64,000 bases of DNA from Limnochordia bacterium. Its GTDB lineage: Bacteria; Bacillota; Limnochordia; Darwinibacteriales; DTU012. Under the pieces are notes generated by a model. It did not search any database, was not told the DNA's origin, and saw nothing but the letters and a program-made list of their open reading frames with translations. The DNA lies in assembly GCA_007116145.1 (NCBI GenBank), contig SKJB01000083.1, positions 1 through 64,000 on the forward strand. Reading direction: 5' to 3'. The first letter of the stretch is position 1; every line of letters begins with the position of its first letter. Positions 34,316 to 43,133 of the stretch are shown here, one piece after another. The translations under genes and the position numbers were made by a program.

Positions 34316-35119
34316 TTATAGCAAGTTTTTACAGAAAACACAATGCCTTAGTTTGGATAGATTGACATATTCGATTGCGATTACCGTCAGAAATCCCATC
34401 CCGATCCAAAAAATATTACGTAAGTTCCAGATATCTATAAGCAGCATGGGTACAGACCCAAGTATCATACCAGCTAACAACGCTAAAGTAACCCTTGGAT
34501 AACGAGTTAATAGAAAGCTCATAACCCAGGCTAATAGGATTAAACCGCCAATAACACCAAGTGCAAAGGGAATAAGAAGTGAGAATTGTAGTTGGACAAC
34601 GGCCTGAAGTGTTAACTCATATAGACCTAATATCACTAAGACTGTTGATCCACTAATTCCAGGTAATAACATGGCTGTACTTGATAAAACTCCAGCTATA
34701 AACATGCCAAGAAAAGGGTTTTTCCCTAAGTCAATAAATGCACTAGTACCAAAAGTAAATGCAGCGACGATCACAAAACCTAGCAAAAACAGGGGACAGA
34801 TAAGTCCCTGGCGACCGGGTCCAATCTTTTTAATCACTACCCAGACAGACGCTAAAATAAGACCGGTTAATACGCTTTGTGTACCCGTGGGATAGGATTC
34901 TAAGATAAAAACAACCCCTCTAGAAGCCAACAAAATACTAAATATTACCCCGAGCCCAAAGGGTAGCAGCTTTTTAATGCACAGCTTCTTTAACGCATCA
35001 ATTAATTCATCATAAAAGCCTAACACCAACATTGTTGTCCCACCACTAATCCCTGGTAATACATTTGCGAAGCCTAGGGGCAAACCACGTAGAAACCATA
35101 GTAGGCACTTTTTTATCAT
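34316..35119 (-). CDS. popT: DUF368 undecaprenyl-phosphate transporter PopT
   Basis: 267 aa with about eight to ten helices and the DUF368 hallmark repeated twice: GFANVLPGISGGTTMLVLGFYDEL near the start and AMLLPGISGSTVLVILGLYE in the middle, an inverted-repeat transporter design. DUF368 proteins (PopT) were shown to return undecaprenyl phosphate to the cytosolic face for peptidoglycan and teichoic acid synthesis. GGAGG precedes the ATG. Its stop codon lies within the -10 box of the downstream fusion gene. A lipid-related link to that gene is tempting but unproven. Confidence 0.88.
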   Translation of the reverse strand: MIKKCLLWFLRGLPLGFANVLPGISGGTTMLVLGFYDELIDALKKLCIKKLLPFGLGVIFSILLASRGVVFILESYPTGTQSVLTGLILASVWVVIKKIGPGRQGLICPLFLLGFVIVAAFTFGTSAFIDLGKNPFLGMFIAGVLSSTAMLLPGISGSTVLVILGLYELTLQAVVQLQFSLLIPFALGVIGGLILLAWVMSFLLTRYPRVTLALLAGMILGSVPMLLIDIWNLRNIFWIGMGFLTVIAIEYVNLSKLRHCVFCKNLL

Positions 35120-35269
35120 ACTATTTCCTCCAATTCAATTATAACTATTTTATTACATTCTTCGCTGTTAAGCAAGACAATATTTTTGTTGGAACGGGCT
35201 AGTTCATGCCTGTTAGCAGGATTCTCGTAAGCAGATCAAGAATATATAAGAAAAAAGGGGGGCAAATTC

Positions 35270-36535
35270 TTGAAGCGACCAATTCAATGTACACTCCTCA
35301 TTCTGCTTTTGTGCATCAATGCTCCTACAGGGCGAGCGCAGAAACAGCTAGATGTTTTTTTTCTGCCAGAACAAGGATTTTTACGAGTAGACAGCAGCTT
35401 ACTTGTAGACATCAATGGCGATTCATTCGAATTTGAGTTATTCCCAAATGCACAGATTACAGCATTATGGATTCCTAACTTAGCAAAGTATACGATTGAA
35501 CGAACACGTAGTCAGACAACTGTTCGTATAGTTTTACGTGAGCCTACTACTTCTCCAACAGTCTTAGATCTTGTTTACGAAGGATTCCTTGCTCATTCCC
35601 ATCATAGCACCGCCGGGATCCTAGACCAAAGCTCGCTTTGGTTTCCTAGCTTCTTCATACCAGTAACATCATCACCAATGCAGATTACTGTACCGAGAGG
35701 GATTACAGCTATCTTACCAGGAATACTACAGAATCACCGAGAAACGGATTTCTCTATTTATACCTGGGAAATCGAAGGCTATCCAATACTACGATTTGGA
35801 TCAGAGTTACTCCTTGAACAAAGGGACCAAATTGATACCCATATAGATACCCATATAGATCAAGAAGAAATCATAGAAGAGGAAGTCATTGAGGAAACCA
35901 TTGATGTGGATCAAGCCGAACTCATTAATACCATTGCACGGTGGGACCAAGCACTAGCTAAGCGCGATAGAGTCAAGCTAGCATCGCTGATTCATCCCGA
36001 ATTTGATCAACAGGAGGCGTTCATGTCCTATTTAGTCGATCGTCCTAGTTATATCGAGACGTTTTCGACACAGCTAACAGATCTGGAGATCCGTGACATG
36101 TATTCTTTGGTTACTGGCTACCTAACAACAAATACACCTACCATTTATCAAACAACATCGAGCTGGCAACAGCAAGGTAAAGCGTGGCTGTTACGCAACT
36201 TCAACATGCGACCACTACCTGAGCTACCAAACGCTGAACTACTCCAAACATTAGAACACTGGTTTGCTTCATTTTATTATGCGGTAAAAAATAGCGATAG
36301 CACCTGGCTAACTCGTCATCTGCAAGTACCACCTACGCAGATGCAACCCATAATGCAATTTCTAGAATCATTAGGGAGCGACTATGAGTGGGAGATACAC
36401 TCACTTATTCCAAGGGATCTTGAAGTAATTACGCTCATCTACCTTCCCAACCAGGTAAGACTCAAGCTTATTTATACTATGATACCCACTGAAACAACAT
36501 GGGTAGTCTCTGACCTTAAGGTAATTCCACTTTGA
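35270..36535 (+). CDS. Exported protein of unknown function with acidic linker
   Basis: 421 aa, TTG start after AAAAGGGGGG. A signal peptide (MKRPIQCTLLILLLCINAPTGRAQ) is followed by a beta-rich domain (about 25-175), an acidic linker with a THIDTHID repeat and EEIIEEEVIEETIDVDQAE (about 190-222), and two related alpha+beta modules (about 223-325 and 330-421). Both modules open with a similar INTIARWDQALAKRD / LQTLEHWFASFYYAVKNSD pattern of NTF2-like (SnoaL-type) folds. No enzymatic motif. Alone between divergent popT and the convergent barrel-like gene. Confidence 0.7.
   Translation: MKRPIQCTLLILLLCINAPTGRAQKQLDVFFLPEQGFLRVDSSLLVDINGDSFEFELFPNAQITALWIPNLAKYTIERTRSQTTVRIVLREPTTSPTVLDLVYEGFLAHSHHSTAGILDQSSLWFPSFFIPVTSSPMQITVPRGITAILPGILQNHRETDFSIYTWEIEGYPILRFGSELLLEQRDQIDTHIDTHIDQEEIIEEEVIEETIDVDQAELINTIARWDQALAKRDRVKLASLIHPEFDQQEAFMSYLVDRPSYIETFSTQLTDLEIRDMYSLVTGYLTTNTPTIYQTTSSWQQQGKAWLLRNFNMRPLPELPNAELLQTLEHWFASFYYAVKNSDSTWLTRHLQVPPTQMQPIMQFLESLGSDYEWEIHSLIPRDLEVITLIYLPNQVRLKLIYTMIPTETTWVVSDLKVIPL
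35834..35860 (+). repeat. 12-bp tandem repeat inside the exported protein gene
   Basis: GATACCCATATA occurs twice in a row plus GAT, encoding DTHI-DTHI-D. A recent in-frame duplication in the linker. Confidence 0.8.
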
Positions 36536-36538
36536 TCC

Positions 36539-36592
36539 ATGAACACGAATAAACCTCCCCATAGGTTACTGGGAAGGTTTATTCGTGTTCAT
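36539..36592. terminator. Long 18-bp perfect hairpin between convergent genes
   Basis: ATGAACACGAATAAACCT, inner CCC/GGG and a loop of about ten bases, then the exact complement. No T-tract on either strand. It lies between the stop codons of two convergent genes and may block read-through from both. Confidence 0.6.
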
Positions 36593-36605
36593 GAACTGCT
36601 ATACT

Positions 36606-37307
36606 TTAAAAATGGATTCCGACACTAATATACGGACCACCCAGTTTAAATCCTTTATCCGTCTCGGGATCTAATTCTTGTGATCGATATCCTGCTTTGC
36701 CAACAAAAAACGGTATCCGATAATCTAATCCTAAGTCCCACCCAGTCCACATAGCAGACTGATCGTTACCATGGAGAGTTTGTAAACTTGGCCCAATCTC
36801 GTAAATGGCGGAGATTCGCAAACTACGTATCAGCTCCATACCTACGCCGCCTGCATAAGTCAGTCCATGATAAATCCCACTTTCTACCTCAGTAGCACCA
36901 TCTGCTTTGAACACATTTCCTGACACCCGGTACCCAACAGAACCTATAACAGAAATCCCATTAACAAGCAATGGCCAATCAACGCGAGCGCGACTTGTCA
37001 TACCACCGACAACATATAACTCCTGATCAAGTGCACCAATACTGTCTGCGTCTAAATTATCACGTAATAAATGGAATAAGTCCGCTATGCGTTGGCGATC
37101 TCCAGCGAACTCGAACTCACTCATTAAGCGGATGGGGCCAATCCCCAGTAAGGTAAACTCAGCTCTTTGCATATGCCCTAAATCTTCTGTTGCCGGTGTC
37201 TCTGGGTTTTGAAGTATCCAAATGTCTCCCGTAAGCTCTAATGCAGAAACAGAGATAGTAAAAACCAACAACATAATAATAGCCAATCCTACACTTTTTC
37301 TACTCAT
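36606..37307 (-). CDS. Exported beta-barrel-like protein (possible outer-membrane protein)
   Basis: 233 aa, with signal peptide MSRKSVGLAIIMLLVFTISVSA after GGGGAGGCG. The mature chain is a series of alternating amphipathic strands (RAEFTLLGIGPIRLMSEFEFAG, LTYAGGVGMELIRSLRISAIYEIG) and ends GGPYISVGIHF with a terminal Phe, as in outer-membrane barrel proteins recognised by BamA. That is unusual for a spore-forming Bacillota unless the organism is diderm. No lipobox or sortase motif. Family not recognised. Confidence 0.65.
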   Translation of the reverse strand: MSRKSVGLAIIMLLVFTISVSALELTGDIWILQNPETPATEDLGHMQRAEFTLLGIGPIRLMSEFEFAGDRQRIADLFHLLRDNLDADSIGALDQELYVVGGMTSRARVDWPLLVNGISVIGSVGYRVSGNVFKADGATEVESGIYHGLTYAGGVGMELIRSLRISAIYEIGPSLQTLHGNDQSAMWTGWDLGLDYRIPFFVGKAGYRSQELDPETDKGFKLGGPYISVGIHF

Positions 37308-37349
37308 GCGTGAACGCCTCCCCTAACAGAATTAATAACTACATAGTAC

Positions 37350-37478
37350 TTAATTCGCAATCACAAGTCCTTTCTCCTTCCGACAACTGTAAAATCGATG
37401 CATACGGATACTTACAATAATTGACACTGCTAACAACAGAAAAACCCAGCTGTCTTCAATCATAGCATGATAGTTCAT
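37350..37478 (-). CDS. Small single-helix membrane protein coupled to the RluA-type gene
   Basis: 42-aa ORF below the track cut-off. Its ATG overlaps the stop of the upstream pseudouridine synthase gene (ATGA), which implies translational coupling. One helix (SWVFLLLAVSIIVSIRM) is followed by a basic tail. It fills the otherwise empty gap before the barrel-like gene. Could be fortuitous. Confidence 0.45.
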   Translation of the reverse strand: MNYHAMIEDSWVFLLLAVSIIVSIRMHRFYSCRKEKGLVIAN

Positions 37479-38368
37479 CTCTCTTGTAATAGAGCGAGCA
37501 TATCAGCAGGCAGAGTTGCTCGTACTACTACCTCTTGTCCCTGGCGCGGATGTAAAAATCGTAAACTCCAGGCATGCAATGCTTGACGACCAATCAGCGA
37601 GCTTGGCGTATGATACATCTGATCACCAATAACCGGAAACCCCAGCCATGATAAATGTACCCGAATTTGATGGGTGCGTCCTGTGGCTAGACGGAGTTGG
37701 ACTAATGATAGGTCTTTGTATTCCTTAATCACTCGATAATAAGTGGTGGCTTCTTTTCCGCCTGCTACCACTCCACGCCGCAAACCATGACCTTCTCCAC
37801 TATCTAGTCGGGCGATTGGTTGTGTTATCACTCCTGATTTATCGGGTAATATCCCCTGTACAATTGCTAAGTAAGTGCGTTCTAAATGTGTAGTACGTAG
37901 TTGCTCACCGAGACTACGATAAGCGTATGGTTCTTTCGCTACTAATAGTACACCAGAAGTTTCTCGATCGAGTCGGTGCACCAATCGAATTTTGCGTTCC
38001 ATTCCCTTCTCTTGCCACAGGTAAGCCAATCCGTTAGCTAACGTTCCATCAGGATAAGACCGTGTGGGATAGACAGCGAGGTCTGGTGGCTTATTAACCA
38101 CTAATAACGAATCATCTTCGTAGACAATAGTAAGTGGAATCTGTTGGGGCACCACACTTGTAGCTGCATCGGCAAACTGAATCCGTATTCGATCACAAGC
38201 GACGACTCGTTGGGTAATAAAAGCAGGTTCACCGTTTAGAAACACACCTCCACCTTGCTTCATGCGTCGCAAAAGACCGCGACTGAGCGCTAAGCGCCCA
38301 TAAATTATATCTTTAATCATCAGTCCAGACTCTGAAGATAATACCTCCACATCTAATCCTGTTTCCAT
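37475..38368 (-). CDS. RluA-family pseudouridine synthase with S4 domain
   Basis: Isomerises uridine to pseudouridine in rRNA or tRNA. An N-terminal S4-like RNA-binding part (LALSRGLLRRMKQGGGVFLNGEPA) precedes the catalytic domain with the motif-II sequence RLVHRLDRETSGVLL (catalytic Asp) near residue 130, ATGRTHQIRVHLSWLG, and VIGDQMY. Length of 297 aa is normal for the RluD/YlyB/YjbO type. The target site cannot be assigned from sequence alone. Confidence 0.92.
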   Translation of the reverse strand: METGLDVEVLSSESGLMIKDIIYGRLALSRGLLRRMKQGGGVFLNGEPAFITQRVVACDRIRIQFADAATSVVPQQIPLTIVYEDDSLLVVNKPPDLAVYPTRSYPDGTLANGLAYLWQEKGMERKIRLVHRLDRETSGVLLVAKEPYAYRSLGEQLRTTHLERTYLAIVQGILPDKSGVITQPIARLDSGEGHGLRRGVVAGGKEATTYYRVIKEYKDLSLVQLRLATGRTHQIRVHLSWLGFPVIGDQMYHTPSSLIGRQALHAWSLRFLHPRQGQEVVVRATLPADMLALLQER

Positions 38369-38380
38369 ACAATCATCCTT

Positions 38381-39247
38381 TTAATTTCCGCCATGTGAAC
38401 GTTGGGTAGAATGTCTTGTTACCCAAATACTGGTCTTGAGCTTAGATACAAACATCCCGATTGCAAACTCTAACGTAGCAACTAGTACCACAGTAGCACC
38501 TGGAGGGGCTCCTACATGATACGATATAAGTAAACCAAACCAAGTAGCCAGCAGGCCAAAAACACCTGCTAGCATCATCATATGTGACAACCGTTTTGTG
38601 AATAAAGAAGCTGTTGCAGCTGGAGTAATCAGTAGAGCCATCACTAAAATAACACCCACAGCCTGCAGTGAGACCACAACCGATATGCCAACCATAATCA
38701 TTAGTAGCATTTGTAACCCAACAACTGGTAAGCCTGCGGCTTCAGCCCCCACAGGATCAAAAGAAACAAAGACAAGTTGCTGAAAAGCTAGAATCATTAA
38801 GGCACCAATAACAATAACAGCACCAGCGATCCAGTACAACTCCAACAGACGAATTCCTAACACGGATCCTAACAATAGGGCTGACAAATCACCCGCAAAA
38901 TTCGGCATAGTCGTCATGAGTATCACACCAAATGCAAATGCTCCAGTGAATAAAATGGCCAAAGCTGTATCATTTCTTATTTTAGCACTCCTGTTTAAGA
39001 ATGTCACTCCCACGGCTGTAATCAACGCAAAAATCATCGATCCGATATACAAGTTGATCCCTAATAACAAAGCTACTGCAATCCCGCTAAACGAAGTGTG
39101 TGCAATAGCATCTCCAATAAAGGCGAGCCCTTTTAACACAATAAATGTCCCTATAACCGCTGAGAGCACAGCGACTAGAGAGGTACCTACTAAAGCTCGC
39201 GTCATAAACATATATTGAAAAGGCTCAAATAACCACTCAACGATCAT
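38381..39247 (-). CDS. znuB: Zinc/manganese-type ABC transporter permease
   Basis: Membrane subunit of a metal importer (ABC-3 family), 288 aa from ATG 39247 (GGTGAGGTG upstream). About eight to nine helices; family segments include LVGTSLVAVLSAVIGTFIVLKGLAFIGDAIAHTSFSGIA at the start and LLITPAATASLF. It overlaps the end of the ATPase gene by 11 bases. The Fur-family gene and operator upstream favour zinc, but manganese or iron remains possible. Confidence 0.9.
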   Translation of the reverse strand: MIVEWLFEPFQYMFMTRALVGTSLVAVLSAVIGTFIVLKGLAFIGDAIAHTSFSGIAVALLLGINLYIGSMIFALITAVGVTFLNRSAKIRNDTALAILFTGAFAFGVILMTTMPNFAGDLSALLLGSVLGIRLLELYWIAGAVIVIGALMILAFQQLVFVSFDPVGAEAAGLPVVGLQMLLMIMVGISVVVSLQAVGVILVMALLITPAATASLFTKRLSHMMMLAGVFGLLATWFGLLISYHVGAPPGATVVLVATLEFAIGMFVSKLKTSIWVTRHSTQRSHGGN

Positions 39248-40010
39248 GAAAAGACACCTCACCTGTTGGTTTCATTATGGGGAAATGCCTAGCGAATAAT
39301 TTTGTGAGAATATCGGCATCTAAGACTTTTGAAGGAACACCTGACACCACAACATGTCCATTCAAACCTAGTACACTATCGAAGTGCTCCGCCAAGCAGT
39401 TTAGATCATGGGTAGTAATTACAATGGTATGCCCCTGACTCTTAAGACTCCAGAACAAATCCAACAGGTCATGTTGAGCAGCAGCATCTAACCCTGTAGC
39501 TGGTTCATCCATAACTATTAGTCTCGCCTGTTGCGCAAGTGCTCTTGCGATAAATACTCTTTGCCTTTGTCCTCCCGACAATTCCCCGACTGGCTGGTTG
39601 GCAACATGGGACATTCCTACCTGCTCAAGGCAGGAACGGGCAAATAATCCATCATCTTTAGAGGTTTTCTGAAACCATTTTAAGTGGACCAACCTCCCTT
39701 GAAGAACCACTTCCAGACTGGTTATCGGGAACAACCAGTCCACCTCTTCCGCTTGGGGTAAATAGGCAATTTTACGCCTCGCCCAAATAGGACTCTTACC
39801 AAATAATGTCACCTCACCTCGATTAGGGTGTACCATACCTAATAAGGTCTTTAATAAGGTAGATTTGCCTCCGCCGTTTGGTCCGATGACCGCAGCAAGT
39901 GTACATTGGTTTACAATCCACGAAACCTTATCCAAAACTACTTTTGATCCGTAAGCTACTGTGAGCGAATCTACATTAATCGCCGAATTCATCTGTTGAT
40001 CGTCGTTCAT
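39237..40010 (-). CDS. znuC: Zinc/manganese-type ABC transporter ATPase
   Basis: 257 aa. Walker A GPNGGGKSTLLK, Q-loop LPQAEEVDW, signature LSGGQRQRVFIARAL, Walker B LIVMDEPATGLD, and H-loop ITTHDL are all intact. The Q-loop region with VDWLFPIT is typical of metal-importer ATPases. Overlaps znuA by four bases and znuB by 11, so the three are coupled. Confidence 0.92.
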   Translation of the reverse strand: MNDDQQMNSAINVDSLTVAYGSKVVLDKVSWIVNQCTLAAVIGPNGGGKSTLLKTLLGMVHPNRGEVTLFGKSPIWARRKIAYLPQAEEVDWLFPITSLEVVLQGRLVHLKWFQKTSKDDGLFARSCLEQVGMSHVANQPVGELSGGQRQRVFIARALAQQARLIVMDEPATGLDAAAQHDLLDLFWSLKSQGHTIVITTHDLNCLAEHFDSVLGLNGHVVVSGVPSKVLDADILTKLFARHFPIMKPTGEVSFHDR

Positions 40011-40903
40011 TGTAGTGCCTCTACCAATACACGTCCGTTGTGGCGCATCATTGCGATATACGAAGGCACAGCTTCCGATAAGCTATCACTGTACAATGTA
40101 TATACCTTACCATCGACCTCTTGAGCCACAGCCTGGGCATAGCGGCTACCTCCACTTATCTGAGGCTCTGTAAAGATTACCTTTCGAGGCAATGCTGCTA
40201 ATAACCTGACCAACTGCGCCATATCCCTTGAACTCGGTTCTCGATCAGGATTAACGACTAAAAATCCAACAACATCAAATCCGTACTGATCCGCTAAATA
40301 ACGAAAGCCATCGTGATAGGTTATAATCTGCCGATTGTCCTTAGGTATTAGTTCTACTTGTTGAAATAACCAAGCATCTAACTCCATTAATTTATCGAGG
40401 TAACGCTGGGCATTTTCATCATAATACTGGGCGTTTTTAGGATCTAATTCCTTAAGTGACTGTTGAATCTTTTTTACATAATCCATCGCATACCGAACAC
40501 TTAACCAGAAATGCGGATCGCCTTCATCATGGGCGTGGTTAGTAAATGTTGGTCCTGGCAGTGGTGTTAACCCCGCAGACAGAACAACTATTGGCAAATC
40601 GGGTCGAGCTGCATTACTAATTAAGCGGTCCACCCATAATTCTAGTCCAAGACCATTGTAAAAAAGTACATCAGCACTCGCAATACTGCGAGCTTCCCGC
40701 GGAGTTGGCTCCCAGCTGTGAGGATCACCACCGAGAGGAATAATTGAGGTTACAGAAACCTTATCCCCCCCCACTTGTTGGATAAAGTCTGCTAATACCG
40801 AAAACGTGGCCACTGCTCTTAAATTAGCGCTAGCATTTCCTCCCCATACTGCGAATACCAGCAGTACGCTAACAAGACATCCTAGCATCTTAAAGTTTCT
40901 CAT
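40007..40903 (-). CDS. znuA: Zinc/manganese-type ABC transporter solute-binding protein
   Basis: Cluster 9 (ZnuA/TroA-like) metal-binding protein, 298 aa with signal peptide MRNFKMLGCLVSVLLVFAVWGGNASA. Metal-ligand segments: GGDPHSWEPTPREA, NHAHDEGDPHFWLS, TYHDGF, and FTEPQ. The usual long His-rich loop of ZnuA is short here (HAHDEGDPH). GGAGGATAC precedes the ATG. First gene of the operon, just downstream of the Fur-type operator. Confidence 0.92.
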   Translation of the reverse strand: MRNFKMLGCLVSVLLVFAVWGGNASANLRAVATFSVLADFIQQVGGDKVSVTSIIPLGGDPHSWEPTPREARSIASADVLFYNGLGLELWVDRLISNAARPDLPIVVLSAGLTPLPGPTFTNHAHDEGDPHFWLSVRYAMDYVKKIQQSLKELDPKNAQYYDENAQRYLDKLMELDAWLFQQVELIPKDNRQIITYHDGFRYLADQYGFDVVGFLVVNPDREPSSRDMAQLVRLLAALPRKVIFTEPQISGGSRYAQAVAQEVDGKVYTLYSDSLSEAVPSYIAMMRHNGRVLVEALQ

Positions 40904-40972
40904 GTGTATCCTCCTCGTACTTTATCATCTTTTTTCTTCCTTGCTAGCATTAAAATTCTATCACAGAACTTA

Positions 40973-40987
40973 TGATACTTAGTATCA
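40973..40987 (-). promoter_or_regulatory. Fur-family operator in the znuACB promoter
   Basis: TGATACTTAGTATCA, a 7-1-7 inverted repeat. It has the architecture of Fur/Zur/PerR boxes and differs from the Fur-box arm TGATAAT at one position per arm. It lies about 70 bases upstream of znuA. Confidence 0.75.
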
Positions 40988-41029
40988 GTTGTTCACATAA
41001 AAAGCAAAAAATATGCATTCGGTCAGAAA

Positions 41030-41479
41030 TTACTTATCACAACCTCGACAAACACCATATAGATCTAGATGATGCCCTTGAATACGATACCCTGAACGCT
41101 TAGCTATCTCGTTTACATTCGTTTTCATCGGACATTCATCTAAATAACTTATTTCGCCACAGTGACGACAGATGATTCGATCATGGTGGTGATCCTCAGT
41201 GTGACAATGACTGGCGTTTATTGTAGCGGCTGATAATTGATAATGCTGGCATCCTTCCTCTAAATGTACCCGGACCAAAACATCCAATTCCTGTAATAGC
41301 TTAAGCGTGCGAAAGACTGTAGCACGACCGATGCCTTGTTCTTTCAATTGCGCATACATTTCTTCAGCAGTAAAGGGATATAGCGATTTGCACACCATAT
41401 CGACTACATTTTGCCGAGCTATTGTTAAACGAAAGCCTTTTTGCTTTATAATTTCAGTTAAATGCAATGCATCCACCAT
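41030..41479 (-). CDS. Fur-family metalloregulator (Zur-like by context)
   Basis: 149 aa. A winged-helix DNA-binding half (YPFTAEEMYAQLKEQGIGRATVFRTLKLLQELDVL) is followed by a His-rich linker (NASHCHTEDHHHDRIICRHCGE) and a second structural zinc pair CRGC at the end. The two CxxC motifs are the structural zinc site of the family. Located directly upstream of znuACB and separated from it by the operator, hence Zur-like zinc sensing is inferred. AAAGGAG precedes the ATG. Confidence 0.9.
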   Translation of the reverse strand: MVDALHLTEIIKQKGFRLTIARQNVVDMVCKSLYPFTAEEMYAQLKEQGIGRATVFRTLKLLQELDVLVRVHLEEGCQHYQLSAATINASHCHTEDHHHDRIICRHCGEISYLDECPMKTNVNEIAKRSGYRIQGHHLDLYGVCRGCDK

Positions 41480-41555
41480 CAGCGATACTCCTTTTTGTCA
41501 AACCAGGTATGATCTAACTATAGCACTTTTTGACAAATTCGGCAACAAAGTAAAT

Positions 41556-41573
41556 AGCTCCCAAAAGGGAGCT
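41556..41573 (-). terminator. Hairpin between pgi and the fur-type gene
   Basis: AGCTCCC, AAAA, GGGAGCT, 55 bases from the pgi stop. The T-tract is interrupted on the minus strand (ATTTACTTT). Probably not the pgi end itself, as it lies upstream of the fur-type gene start and downstream of pgi in transcription terms. Confidence 0.5.
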
Positions 41574-41627
41574 TTCTTGGCTAAAAACATCAGAATGGCA
41601 ATCCTAAAGCTCTAGATGCGTCCGTCT

Positions 41628-42980
41628 CTAAGACTTTAAGCGTTTTTCTAACTCTAATTTCTGCTCTTCAAACCCTGCCTTACCTAGCAGGGCAAACATG
41701 TTCACTTTATACGCTTCAACCCCTGGTTGATCAAAGGGATTGACACCTAGTAAATACCCACTTATAGCGCATGCCTTCTCAAAGAAATACGTTAATGCAC
41801 CAAAATAATAAGGGCTGATTTCAGGAATACCAAGTACTAAATTGGGAACACCTCCATCAGTGTGGGCTAAAAGTGTCCCTTTAAATGCTTGTTGATTGAC
41901 AAAACTCATGGTTTTTCCAGCTACAAAGTTTAGTCCATCAATGTTTTCGGGATCAGCTGCAATTGTAAAATCATGTTTTGGTTTATCCACAACGAGAACA
42001 GTCTCAAATATGTTTCGCAATCCTTCTTGAATATACTGACCTAATGAATGTAGATCGGTCGTAAAGTCAACCGAAGCTGGGAAAATCCCCTTTTGATCTT
42101 TCCCTTCACTTTCACCAAATAGTTGCTTCCACCATTCAGCAAAGAAGTGAAGATTAGGATCATAATTTGCCATTATTTCAGTTGTTTTACCCTTACGATA
42201 TAGAATATTACGAACAGCTGCATATTGATACGCTGCATTTTGGGAAAGATCGGGACTGCTATACCATTCTCGTGCATCTGCAGCACCACACATCATAGCT
42301 TCGATATCTACACCACTAACGGCAATCGGTAACAACCCTACCGCTGTTAGAACCGAAAAACGGCCTCCAACATTATCCGGAATAACAAAACTTTCATACC
42401 CATTTGCATCAGCTAATTGCTTGAGTGCTCCACGCGACTGATCTGTGGTGGCATAAATCCTCTTACTTGCTTGTGCTACACCATATTTCTTTTCAAGGTA
42501 ATCCCGAAAAATTCGAAATGCCAACGCTGGTTCCGTTGTGGTCCCTGATTTGGAAATAACATTGACCGAAACATCCTTACCTTCAAGTACTTCAAGCAGT
42601 TCCTGAATATAGGTTCCACTTACATTCTGCCCGACAAAAAACACCTGGGGTGTCTTTCTTTGGGATTTTTCGAGTAAATTCTGAAACGAATGAGTCAACA
42701 TCTCAATTGCTGCTCGAGCACCTAAGTACGATCCCCCAATCCCAATTACAATGAGAACATCAGAATCTGACTGAATTCTACTGGCAGCTTGTTGTATGCG
42801 AGAAAATTCTATTTGATCATAGTTAATCGGCAAATCCAACCAACCAAGAAAATCATGGCCAGCTCCTGTTTTTTCATGCAGTTTGTAATGTGCAAGTTTA
42901 ACTTCCTCGCTGAGATATTGCACCTCATGTTCTTTAAAAAAACTAAGAGCATTACTGTAGTCAAAATTCAATGGATTCAT
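41628..42980 (-). CDS. pgi: Glucose-6-phosphate isomerase
   Basis: Interconverts glucose 6-phosphate and fructose 6-phosphate in glycolysis. 450 aa, the short bacterial form. Family signatures: [57 protein letters not shown], and the C-terminal [10 protein letters not shown]-like [13 protein letters not shown] with its catalytic Lys. ATG after AAAGGAGCC. Transcribed alone; reads toward the Fur-type gene. Confidence 0.97.
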   Translation of the reverse strand: MNPLNFDYSNALSFFKEHEVQYLSEEVKLAHYKLHEKTGAGHDFLGWLDLPINYDQIEFSRIQQAASRIQSDSDVLIVIGIGGSYLGARAAIEMLTHSFQNLLEKSQRKTPQVFFVGQNVSGTYIQELLEVLEGKDVSVNVISKSGTTTEPALAFRIFRDYLEKKYGVAQASKRIYATTDQSRGALKQLADANGYESFVIPDNVGGRFSVLTAVGLLPIAVSGVDIEAMMCGAADAREWYSSPDLSQNAAYQYAAVRNILYRKGKTTEIMANYDPNLHFFAEWWKQLFGESEGKDQKGIFPASVDFTTDLHSLGQYIQEGLRNIFETVLVVDKPKHDFTIAADPENIDGLNFVAGKTMSFVNQQAFKGTLLAHTDGGVPNLVLGIPEISPYYFGALTYFFEKACAISGYLLGVNPFDQPGVEAYKVNMFALLGKAGFEEQKLELEKRLKS

Positions 42981-43133
42981 CGATTATGGCTCCTTTATAA
43001 TAGAGATATATAACTAGTACGCCAATTGTTTCTAATACCCTGCCTGTATATCCAAAATTTGACTAATTTCCTTAGTAATCGCAAACGTTTTGTGATACAC
43101 TTATCTTGTCCAAATTAAACGAGGTGATATGCT

